Of a stretch of DNA of 6,702 bases, positions 1 through 5,204 are shown one piece after another. The stretch comes from Atopobiaceae bacterium (GTDB taxonomy: Bacteria; Actinomycetota; Coriobacteriia; Coriobacteriales; Atopobiaceae). The stretch covers positions 1 to 6,702 of the forward strand of contig JAFUBJ010000361.1 in assembly GCA_017460265.1 (NCBI GenBank). Reading direction: 5' to 3'. The notes under the pieces are model-generated. The model ran no database searches. It had not been told where the DNA came from and was given only the letters and a program-made list of their open reading frames with translations. Position numbers and translations under genes: made by a program. The first letter of the stretch is position 1, and each line of letters starts with the position of its first letter.

Positions 1-88
1 GAGCAGCACTTCTCCTGCTTTGGGACCACCTTGCTACGCTCGCATGTCTGGCAATCCTCACGCAACGGCCACTTTTTCAAACTGACCC

Positions 89-117
89 TTGCATCGCATT
101 GAACGTTACGGTAAAGT
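89..117 (+). promoter_or_regulatory. Candidate promoter for the tRNA-Gln/tRNA-Glu transcript
   Basis: TTGCAT (89-94) and TAAAGT (112-117) are separated by 17 nt and match the -35 and -10 consensus at 3/6 and 4/6 positions. Transcription would begin near 124, about 17 nt before the tRNA-Gln. A 6-bp inverted repeat, CTTCTT (120-125) with AAGAAG (132-137), sits right in front of the tRNA and could be part of the 5' leader removed by RNase P. The match is modest and the assignment is inference from position. Confidence 0.3.
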
Positions 118-140
118 AACTTCTTGCGTTGAAGAAGCAT

Positions 141-214
141 TGGGACTTCGTCTAACGGTAGGACAACGGATTCTGGTTCCGTCAGTGGGAGTTCGATTCT
201 CTCAGTCCCAGCCA
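141..214 (+). tRNA. tRNA-Gln (anticodon CUG), CCA end encoded
   Basis: A full cloverleaf can be drawn. The acceptor stem is TGGGACT (141-147) with AGTCCCA (204-210), followed by discriminator G211 and an encoded CCA (212-214). The anticodon stem is ACGGA (166-170) with TCCGT (178-182). Its loop is TTCTGGT, which puts CTG at 173-175, reading CAG codons for glutamine. The T arm GGGAG/CTCTC closes the TTCGATT loop (192-198). The U1-A72 acceptor end and G73 are usual for glutamine tRNAs. It lies 16 nt before tRNA-Glu, and the two probably share one transcript. Confidence 0.96.
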
Positions 215-230
215 TTCTTCGCTCATATAT

Positions 231-307
231 GGCCCGTTCGTCTAGCGGTTTAGGACATCGCCCTCTCAAGGCGAAGATCACCAGTTCGAATCTGGTACGG
301 GCTACCA
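231..307 (+). tRNA. tRNA-Glu (anticodon CUC), CCA end encoded
   Basis: The acceptor stem GGCCCGT (231-237) pairs with ACGGGCT (297-303), with a terminal G-U pair. It is followed by discriminator A304 and an encoded CCA (305-307). The anticodon stem TCGCC (258-262) pairs with GGCGA (270-274). Its loop CTCTCAA has anticodon CTC at 265-267, reading GAG codons for glutamate. The T arm contains the standard TTCGAAT loop. It is the second gene of a two-tRNA unit that ends at the intrinsic terminator beginning 8 nt downstream. Confidence 0.96.
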
Positions 308-315
308 ACACCTCG

Positions 316-337
316 CAGGCCCTTCTGGGCCTGTTTT
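316..337 (+). terminator. Intrinsic terminator of the tRNA pair
   Basis: CAGGCCC (316-322) and GGGCCTG (327-333) form a perfect 7-bp GC-rich stem with a TTCT loop, immediately followed by TTTT (334-337). It lies 8 nt after the CCA end of tRNA-Glu and has the right polarity for plus-strand transcription. This is the clearest terminator in the window. Confidence 0.9.
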
Positions 338-374
338 CATATCGCGCTCTAAGCAGCTCTGGTGCTCTTCAAAG

Positions 375-497
375 GTGCACGCCTGCGTTCACCAAAGCCG
401 TCGAAGACGAACGAAACGATGCACCTGACCGCGCACAGAGCAGCCATGTGCATCGCTTCGTTCGTCTTCAGACTCACACATGAACGAAAACGTGCAC
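375..497. repeat. Cluster A: four related 18-nt units in a nested palindrome
   Basis: Four units fit the ungapped pattern GTGCAYSKYTTCGTTCRT with few exceptions: 375-392 forward, 407-424 reverse, 448-465 forward and 480-497 reverse. The inner pair forms arms 403-424 and 448-469, which pair at 21 of 22 positions around a 23-nt loop. The outer pair forms arms 375-391 and 481-497. The spacers between outer and inner arms are both 11 nt (392-402 and 470-480), so the element is symmetric. AAAG occurs directly outside each end (371-374 and 498-501), which could be a 4-bp target duplication or chance. Short open frames cross this stretch on both strands, but none has a ribosome binding site or looks like protein. 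It could be a miniature inverted-repeat element, an extragenic palindrome, a multi-site operator or a structured RNA. The sequence alone does not decide. Confidence 0.75.
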
Positions 498-542
498 AAA
501 GCATAACGCGCAACATCGACCCCCGACTATTCTTTGCAAACG

Positions 543-714
543 GGTCCATCCACGTTGACCGATAAGTAGCACGGATAACGGGCTGACACAGACACGTTGA
601 CCGACAAACGGCACGGATAACGGAGCCGAGAGCCCCTTATCCGTGCCGTTCTGCGGTCAACGTAGACCCACGAGCAACTTATCCGTGCCACCTGTCGGTC
701 AACATGGGTGGGCC
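543..714. repeat. Cluster B: four 27-nt units forming a long two-tier hairpin
   Basis: Four copies fit ACGTTGACC-N9-CACGGATAA. Two are forward (552-578 and 594-620) and two reversed (637-663 and 679-705). The inner copies pair at 24 of 27 positions around a 16-nt loop. The outer copies pair at 23 of 27. Both inner-to-outer spacers are 15 nt (579-593 and 664-678) but do not pair. The stem extends outward by nine more pairs, 543-551 with 706-714, including two G-T wobbles. The middle nine bases vary most, while the two outer blocks are nearly fixed, as expected for a recognised sequence. No U tract follows it on either strand, so it is not an ordinary terminator. TTATCC resembles the start of a DnaA box, but the rest does not match. 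I do not recognise the family. Confidence 0.8.
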
Positions 715-724
715 GGAACCGCCG

Positions 725-771
725 GGTCGTTCAGTACGCATGGCTCGGCCTAAGCGAACGCTTCAACGACC
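725..771. repeat. Small palindrome with a possible branched fold
   Basis: GGTCGTT (725-731) pairs exactly with AACGACC (765-771). Inside lie two smaller palindromes, GGC-TCG-GCC (742-750) and AAGCG-AA-CGCTT (752-763), so a small three-way fold is possible. It lies between cluster B and the transporter gene. If the -10 candidate at 849-854 is the real promoter, this stretch is not transcribed with the gene. Chance pairing in GC-rich DNA is a real alternative. Confidence 0.35.
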
Positions 772-848
772 TGCACACGCAGCAAGCTGGCAGCCCACGC
801 CGCTTCACAATGCCCACAACTCCCCCTGCACGCAGCCCGCCATCAAGG

Positions 849-854
849 TACAAT
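849..854 (+). promoter_or_regulatory. Candidate -10 box for the EamA-family transporter
   Basis: TACAAT matches the TATAAT consensus at 5 of 6 positions. It would start transcription near 861, leaving a leader of about 29 nt before the start codon. No convincing -35 box is seen about 17 nt upstream (only CTGCAC near 826), so it would be weak or need an activator. Confidence 0.4.
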
Positions 855-878
855 GCGCATCGTCCTGCAACGCAAACC

Positions 879-883
879 GAGGA
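879..883 (+). promoter_or_regulatory. Ribosome binding site that fixes the transporter start
   Basis: GAGGA lies 6 nt before the ATG at 890. The reading frame stays open upstream to an ATG at 704. That extension has no ribosome binding site, lies partly in repeat cluster B and has a composition unlike a transporter. The site therefore favours translation from 890. Confidence 0.75.
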
Positions 884-889
884 AACCGC

Positions 890-1807
890 ATGGAACGCAC
901 CGACAATAGACAACTCATGGGCATTGTCTCCACCCTTGCGGGAGCCATCGCCTGGGGCTTTTCGGGCACCTGCGTGCAGTACCTCTTCTCCTCCACCGCG
1001 CTCGACCCGATCCTGTTGACCACCATCCGTCAGTTTGGTGCGGGGCTCGTCTTCCTTGTGGTATTGCTGGCAACACAGAAGGACACGCTGCGAGCCATGC
1101 TCGCCGACCGCCCCACACTCAAGCGCCTCGTCATCTTTGGATCGTGCGGGCTCTTCTTAAACTCGGCGGTCTATGCCACCGCCATCAGCTACACCAACGC
1201 CGGCACCGCCACCGTGCTTCAGAGCCTGAACATCGTGTTTGTGCTTGCCATTTCATGCCTGCGCGAACGCCGTCGCCCACAGCAGCTCGAGCTTGTCGCG
1301 CTTGTCTGCGCTCTGGCTGCAACCTTCCTCATCGCAACGCACGGAGACCCGACGGCAATCCATATGCCCATCCTCGGCCTGTTCTTTGGCATTGCCACGG
1401 CAGCTGCCGCCACGTTCTACACCATGTACCCACGCCCGCTCTTCGAGCGCTGGGGAAGCTTTCCCGTGACGGGCATCGGCATGCTGCTGGGAGGCATCAC
1501 GGGCCTTGTGGTCTGCACGGCCAACGGAACCATCCCCGAAGGCATACCGCCCCTTGACCTGGCAAGCATCGCCGTCCTGGCCGTGGCCGTGCTCGTTGGC
1601 ACATTCGGCGCCTACGGGCTCTTCCTGCACGGCATATCCATCGTGGGGCCGCTCTGGGGCAACATGCTGGGCGCGGCCGAACCCGTCAGCGCCACGGTCA
1701 TCACGGCGCTTTGGCTTGGCACGGCCTTCTCGTGGGCGGACTGGGCTGGACTCGCGTTGATGGTGGCAACCATCTTCCTTGTGGCCATCCAAACTAACCG
1801 CCCATAG
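890..1807 (+). CDS. EamA/DMT-superfamily membrane transporter
   Basis: This is a 305-residue hydrophobic protein with about ten membrane segments, laid out as two EamA repeats (roughly residues 11-150 and 160-300), the usual length and design of the drug/metabolite transporter superfamily. The first half ends with the typical stretch around AGTATVLQSLNIVFVLA (104-120), then a basic cytoplasmic loop ERRRP (126-130). The second half contains GAAEPVSATV (261-270) before the last helices, matching the family's A-x2-EPV pattern. Members move amino acids, sugars or other metabolites across the cytoplasmic membrane. The substrate cannot be told here. The start at 890 is chosen because GAGGA lies 6 nt upstream; an in-frame ATG at 704 would add 62 residues that look non-coding. 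It stands alone on the plus strand and converges on the ABC operon, with about 30 nt between the stops. Confidence 0.9.
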   Translation: MERTDNRQLMGIVSTLAGAIAWGFSGTCVQYLFSSTALDPILLTTIRQFGAGLVFLVVLLATQKDTLRAMLADRPTLKRLVIFGSCGLFLNSAVYATAISYTNAGTATVLQSLNIVFVLAISCLRERRRPQQLELVALVCALAATFLIATHGDPTAIHMPILGLFFGIATAAAATFYTMYPRPLFERWGSFPVTGIGMLLGGITGLVVCTANGTIPEGIPPLDLASIAVLAVAVLVGTFGAYGLFLHGISIVGPLWGNMLGAAEPVSATVITALWLGTAFSWADWAGLALMVATIFLVAIQTNRP

Positions 1808-1826
1808 GCGCGACCAAAGGCCGCGC
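1808..1826. terminator. Possible bidirectional hairpin between convergent genes
   Basis: GCGCGACC (1808-1815) and GGCCGCGC (1819-1826) pair at 7 of 8 positions around an AAA loop, directly after the transporter stop and 12 nt past the ABC ATPase stop. There is no T run on either side, so it is not a standard intrinsic terminator. It may still protect 3' ends or slow polymerase. The placement between two convergent stops is the main support. Confidence 0.35.
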
Positions 1827-1837
1827 TCAACCAAATC

Positions 1838-2572
1838 CTATGCCTGCAGCACCATGCGCAGGAAGTTCTGCGTGCGCTCGTTCTTGGGATTGCCAAAGAC
1901 CTCTTCGGGAGTGCCCTCCTCGGCAATGACGCCACCGTCCACAAACAGGACGCGGTCCGCCACCTGGCGAGCGAAGCCCATCTCGTGCGTGACCACCACC
2001 ATCGTCATGCCCTCGTTGGCCAGCTGGCGCATGACGTCAAGGACCTCTCCCACCATCTCGGGGTCAAGGGCGCTTGTGGGTTCGTCAAAGAGCATCAGTC
2101 CTGGCTTCATGGCAAGGGCGCGGGCAATGGCAACGCGCTGCTTCTGACCGCCCGAAAGGCTGTTGGGCATAGCGTCGGCCTTGTCGGCCAGGCCCACGCG
2201 CTCCAGCAGCTGGCGCGCCACCTGGTCGGCCTCCTCCTTGCCCATCTTCTTGCGCAGCACCGGGGCAATCGTTACGTTCTCAAGCACCGAGAGGTGCGGG
2301 AACAGATTGAAGTGCTGGAACTCCATGCCCACGTCTTCGCGCAGCACGTCGATGTTGGAAGCGTTGGCATCCATGATGTTGCCGTCCACGCGCACCGTGC
2401 CTGCGGTTGGCTGCTCCAGGCAGTTGATGCAGCGCAAAAACGTCGACTTGCCGGAGCCCGACGGGCCGATCACGCACACGACCTCGCCCGCCTCGATATC
2501 GCAGTCAATGCCCTTCAAGACCTCGTTCTTGCCGAAGTACTTGTGCAGGCCCCTAATCTCGACCTTTGCCAT
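1838..2572 (-). CDS. Polar amino acid ABC importer, ATP-binding subunit (GlnQ type)
   Basis: This 244-residue ATPase has the normal length for the GlnQ/HisP/ArtP family and drives amino acid uptake at the inner face of the membrane. All core motifs are present: A-loop Tyr12, Walker A GPSGSGKST (36-44), Q-loop Gln86 in EFQHFNLFPH, signature LSGGQKQR (139-146), Walker B LMLFDE (159-164) with catalytic Glu164, D-loop SALD (167-170) and switch His196 in VVTHEM. Glu84 in the Q-loop stretch VGMEFQ is unusual, since relatives commonly have Val or Ile there. It is the last gene of the operon. Its ATG lies 20 nt inside the end of the permease gene, with AGGAAGG about 9 nt upstream (2582-2588), so translation is probably coupled. 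The substrate follows from the partner binding protein and is probably glutamine or another polar amino acid. Confidence 0.96.
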   Translation of the reverse strand: MAKVEIRGLHKYFGKNEVLKGIDCDIEAGEVVCVIGPSGSGKSTFLRCINCLEQPTAGTVRVDGNIMDANASNIDVLREDVGMEFQHFNLFPHLSVLENVTIAPVLRKKMGKEEADQVARQLLERVGLADKADAMPNSLSGGQKQRVAIARALAMKPGLMLFDEPTSALDPEMVGEVLDVMRQLANEGMTMVVVTHEMGFARQVADRVLFVDGGVIAEEGTPEEVFGNPKNERTQNFLRMVLQA

Positions 2573-3221
2573 CGAGCGACACCTTCCTCTCCAGATAGCG
2601 CGAGGCGACGGTGATCGCGTAGATCACCACGAAGTACAGCACGAAGACCATGAGCCACACCTCGAACGAGCGGTACGTGCGCGCGATGATCTGCTGGCCC
2701 ATGCGTGTGAGCTCGGCAAGGCCGATGACGCAGATGATGGAGGTGTCCTTGATGGTGATGCACCACTGGTTGACCACCGACGGCAGACAGATGCGGATGG
2801 CCTGCGGCAGGATGATGCGCCACGTGGTCTGACGCGCGGACAGGCCGAGCGATCGGGCCGCCTCGGTCTGGCCGCGGTCAACGGCCTGGATGCCGCCGCG
2901 GAAGATCTCGGACAGGTAGCCGCCCGCGTTGAGCGAAAGAGCGATGACGCCCGCGGTGAAGGCGCTCATGCGGATGCCGAGCGCGCCCGTCACGCCAAAG
3001 TAGATGAAGAACGTCTGCACCAGAAGTGGCGAGCAGCGGATGATGGCGACGAAGGCGCTGTTGACGAAGCGCAGGATGGGGTTGTTGGACAGGCCCATCA
3101 GAGCGGCGACAACACCCAGCACCATGGCGATGGCAAGCGAGAGACCCGCAAGCTGGAGCGTCAGGACCAGGCCTTGGAGCAAAAGGGGCATCGACTCGCG
3201 AAGCAACTCAAAGAAGCTCAC
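2553..3221 (-). CDS. Polar amino acid ABC importer, permease subunit (HisM/GlnP type)
   Basis: This is a 222-residue membrane protein of the His/Glu/Gln/Arg permease family, normally with five membrane helices. The segment CSPLLVQTFF (63-72) corresponds to the family's RGTPLLVQ region. The EAA loop that docks to the ATPase is clear at 120-141: EAARSLGLSARQ followed by ILPQA, with the key Glu120, Gly126 and Pro139. The start codon is GTG, supported by a very strong purine-rich site on the minus strand (3224-3235); its distal AGGAGG lies 8 nt before GTG. Only one permease gene is present, so the importer probably uses a homodimer, as in GlnP-type systems. It is separated from the binding-protein gene by 138 nt containing a long hairpin, and overlaps the ATPase start by 20 nt. 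Confidence 0.95.
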   Translation of the reverse strand: MSFFELLRESMPLLLQGLVLTLQLAGLSLAIAMVLGVVAALMGLSNNPILRFVNSAFVAIIRCSPLLVQTFFIYFGVTGALGIRMSAFTAGVIALSLNAGGYLSEIFRGGIQAVDRGQTEAARSLGLSARQTTWRIILPQAIRICLPSVVNQWCITIKDTSIICVIGLAELTRMGQQIIARTYRSFEVWLMVFVLYFVVIYAITVASRYLERKVSLDGKGRD

Positions 3222-3238
3222 CGCTCCTCCCTCCTCTC

Positions 3239-3306
3239 AAAACAATTGGCGAGGCGACGGCGCTTTTGCCCTCAGAAGGGCAGCAAAGCGGCCTCGTCTC
3301 GCCAAT
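3239..3306 (-). terminator. Long attenuator-like hairpin inside the ABC operon
   Basis: The arms starting ATTGGCGAG (3245-3253) and ending CTCGCCAAT (3298-3306) form a 62-nt imperfect stem. A second tier, CGCTTT (3261-3266), pairs with AAAGCG (3285-3290). The tip GCCCT (3268-3272) pairs with AGGGC (3277-3281). Read on the minus strand, the stem is followed by TTGTTTT (3245-3239), so it has terminator polarity for this operon. It lies after the binding-protein stop and before the permease ribosome binding site. The likely role, by analogy with other binding-protein operons, is partial termination or protection of the upstream mRNA. This would yield more binding protein than permease and ATPase. 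Confidence 0.7.
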
Positions 3307-3311
3307 CGGAA

Positions 3312-3347
3312 GCAGGGCGCCCCGGCATTGCGCTGCAGGGCGCCCCG
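3312..3347. repeat. Tandem 13-bp GC palindrome next to the attenuator
   Basis: GCAGGGCGCCCCG occurs twice without change, at 3312-3324 and 3335-3347. Each copy contains the perfect palindrome GGGCGCCC. The two palindromes can also pair with each other (3315-3322 with 3338-3345) around a 15-nt loop, giving a second stable hairpin between the binding-protein stop and the long attenuator. It has no T run of its own on the minus strand. It may stabilise the 3' end of the binding-protein mRNA or be a protein site. Confidence 0.55.
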
Positions 3348-3359
3348 TCCCAACGATGG

Positions 3360-4163
3360 TTAGCCGACCGACTGGACGTAGGTACCCACGATCTTGTCGT
3401 AGGTGCCGTTGGCCTTGATGTTGGCAAGGCCGGCGTCAAAGGCAGCAAGAAGCTCGGCGTTGTCACCCTTGTTGACGGCAAAGCCGTACGGGGTGGCGTA
3501 CTCGGAGTCTGAGGCTGCCTCGGCCACGATGGTAAGGGCCACGTTTCCGGTGGAGATGGCGTAGCTCATGACGGGCGTGTCCTCGAAGCATGCGGCGGTG
3601 TTGCCCGCAATGACGTCCTGGTACATGACGTCGGAGGTGTCAAACTGCACGGTCGTAAAGCCGTACTGATCCTTGAGGGACTCGGCCCACGCCTCGCTCA
3701 TCGTGCCGGTCTTGACGGCTACCGTCTTGCCCTTGAGGTCGTCGAGAGACTTGATGCTCGCGTCGGCAGCAGCAGCGCAGACGGTGGAATCGTAGTACGG
3801 CTCAGAGAAGTCAAAGACCTCGCGACGGGCGTCGATGATGGACATGCCGGCAATGACGCCGTCGGACTGGCCAGACTGGACGGCCTGCAGGGCCGCGTCA
3901 AAGCCAAGCGGCTCAAGCTCGTACTCAAAGCCCTGATCGGCCGCAATGGCGGCAAGCAGCTCGACGTCGATGCCCACATAGGTGCCATCCGTGTCGGCAT
4001 ACTCAAACGGAGCAAAGGTCGTGTCGGTCGCGATCTTGTAAACCTTGGCGGTCTCTTCAGAACCACCCTCGGCAGCAGGAGCCGAGCCTCCCCCGCAGGC
4101 AACCAAGCCCAAGGCCAGCGCAGCAGCTGCAGCAACAGACACGAAGCGCCTAGAGAACTGCAT
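3360..4163 (-). CDS. Polar amino acid ABC importer, substrate-binding lipoprotein (GlnH-like)
   Basis: This 267-residue extracellular binding protein belongs to the SBP_bac_3 family. The N-terminus is a lipoprotein signal: basic SRR, a hydrophobic run and the lipobox LVAC with Cys23 as the lipidated residue, then a Gly/Ser/Ala linker to about residue 40. The mature domain begins KIATDTTFAPFEYAD. The family signature follows as GIDVELLAAIA (64-74). The hinge and ligand region IIDARREVFDFSEPYYDS (109-126) includes the Arg and Asp that usually clamp the amino acid backbone. The closest recognisable pattern is glutamine-binding GlnH, but specificity is not certain. The start is supported by AGGGGAG 5 nt upstream (4169-4175). 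It is the first gene of the ABC operon, with 122 nt upstream that should hold its promoter. The best match there, TTGCAG (4246-4251) with CATAAG (4225-4230), has only 15-nt spacing and is not annotated. Confidence 0.95.
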   Translation of the reverse strand: MQFSRRFVSVAAAAALALGLVACGGGSAPAAEGGSEETAKVYKIATDTTFAPFEYADTDGTYVGIDVELLAAIAADQGFEYELEPLGFDAALQAVQSGQSDGVIAGMSIIDARREVFDFSEPYYDSTVCAAAADASIKSLDDLKGKTVAVKTGTMSEAWAESLKDQYGFTTVQFDTSDVMYQDVIAGNTAACFEDTPVMSYAISTGNVALTIVAEAASDSEYATPYGFAVNKGDNAELLAAFDAGLANIKANGTYDKIVGTYVQSVG

Positions 4164-4285
4164 GATGTCTCCCCTCTTGAATCAGGCTGAAAACAGCACT
4201 TGTTGAGGGAATTGTTTAGTACGACTTATGCCGTTCCATTACGAGCTGCAATGATTTACGGAGTGGTAACGCGAGGGCCAACTGC

Positions 4286-5122
4286 TCAAGAGATGCCTGC
4301 GCCAGAGATGTCGGCTCCCTCAACGGCTGCGCACGCTCTCGTGAACGCATAGACCCCAATCGCGGCGGATACCGATACGTTGAGGCTGTCCACCTCGTTG
4401 CCCTGCTCAATGAAGACGGCCTGGCCGTACGTGGCAAACTCCGCCGGTAGTCCCGTCGTTTCGTTACCAAACACCAAGGTGAACGGCGCACGCTTCTCTA
4501 CCTCGGAAAGACTCTTGGCACCGTCAAGCATGAAGGTATAGATGGCATTATCCGGAAAGCGCTCTCGATACTCATCAAAGGTAGAGAACGTCTCGACACG
4601 CATGCCCAGGCGCGTACCCATGGAGACACGAATCGTTGCAGGAGAAAACGTATCAAAGTCCTCTTTGATTATGGCCACGTCGTGTATGCCAAATGCCAAG
4701 GCACTTCTTATGATGGCCCCCACGTTTGACGGATTGGAGGGATTGACAAGCACCACATGGGAACCCGGCAACATCTCGTCTTTCCATTTCACGAACTCGG
4801 CACAGATGGAAAAGACGCGTTGCTGTCCATCGGTTATCATGCGGCCTTGCTTATGGACTACCGGTACACCTTTCTCACGTGCAAGCCGGATCACTTCGTC
4901 GTGGTAGTGTTCGGGATACTTATTCTCATACGCATCGATGCGCATGATTATCTCGGGGTGAAAGTGCAGGAGGTCATACACGAGCGTTGCGCCAAAAGCA
5001 AATGAGGTGGGGCCACGTCTCCTATAGTGCACCTGCTCGCCAAAGAGATCAGAGAGCTTCACGATTGCGGACCCAAGGCTCTTCAGGCTGTGCTTTGCAA
5101 GTCGTTTGAGCTGCATGGCCAT
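4286..5122 (-). CDS. TrmH/SpoU-family RNA 2'-O-ribose methyltransferase
   Basis: This 278-residue protein transfers methyl from S-adenosylmethionine to a ribose 2'-OH in tRNA or rRNA. The SpoU knot domain covers about 121-262 with its three motifs: motif 1 NPSNVGAIIRSA (130-141) with Arg139, motif 2 LVFGNETTGL (216-225) with Glu221, and motif 3 SLNVSVSAAIG (246-256). The knot region binds the cofactor. Residues 1-115 look like a substrate-binding region (EKGVPVV at 83-89 is typical), but I cannot name the target nucleotide. The gene is poorer in GC than its neighbours: two sampled 60-nt rows are 50% and 45%, against 58% and 63% in flanking genes. ATG 5122 is taken as the start, but its ribosome binding site is weak; ATG 5116 is an alternative. 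A TACAAT at 5188-5193 (minus strand) could be its -10 box, without a visible -35. It lies 82 nt after the CCA-enzyme gene. Confidence 0.9.
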   Translation of the reverse strand: MAMQLKRLAKHSLKSLGSAIVKLSDLFGEQVHYRRRGPTSFAFGATLVYDLLHFHPEIIMRIDAYENKYPEHYHDEVIRLAREKGVPVVHKQGRMITDGQQRVFSICAEFVKWKDEMLPGSHVVLVNPSNPSNVGAIIRSALAFGIHDVAIIKEDFDTFSPATIRVSMGTRLGMRVETFSTFDEYRERFPDNAIYTFMLDGAKSLSEVEKRAPFTLVFGNETTGLPAEFATYGQAVFIEQGNEVDSLNVSVSAAIGVYAFTRACAAVEGADISGAGIS

Positions 5123-5204
5123 ATCATCTCATTCTTCTCCATACGTGCAAAGCCAATCGGATAATGGTGCAGCTCGCACGTTTTGTCATTGTAACCCGCA
5201 AATG

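Noticed and set aside
1..102. Open frame at the left edge on the plus strand, and a minus-strand frame starting TTG at 80 with AAGGG upstream, running off the window
   Set aside because: Both are under 35 residues and partial, and neither resembles a family I know. GC at third positions is high in both because they share that position, so it does not choose between them.
229..565. Small open frames across tRNA-Glu and cluster A on both strands
   Set aside because: They overlap the tRNA or the palindrome, lack ribosome binding sites, and the mirrored protein pairs simply reflect the inverted repeats.
543..714. CRISPR array or DnaA-box cluster in the repeat region
   Set aside because: The units are palindromically arranged, not direct repeats with unique spacers, and there are no cas genes. 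TTATCCGTG matches only the first six bases of the TTATCCACA box.
704..889. Upstream in-frame extension of the transporter (62 extra residues)
   Set aside because: It starts inside repeat cluster B, has no ribosome binding site, and gives a Pro/Arg/His-rich segment not expected before the first membrane helix.
1253..1834. Minus-strand open frame of 193 codons opposite the EamA transporter
   Set aside because: It is a composition shadow of the transporter. The plus-strand frame has membrane helices, family motifs and a ribosome binding site.
2163..3512. Very long plus-strand open frame (449 codons) opposite the ABC permease and ATPase
   Set aside because: It lies antisense to two well-supported genes. 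Its product is rich in Arg, His, Asp and Gln with no domain pattern, as expected for the mirror of high-GC coding DNA.
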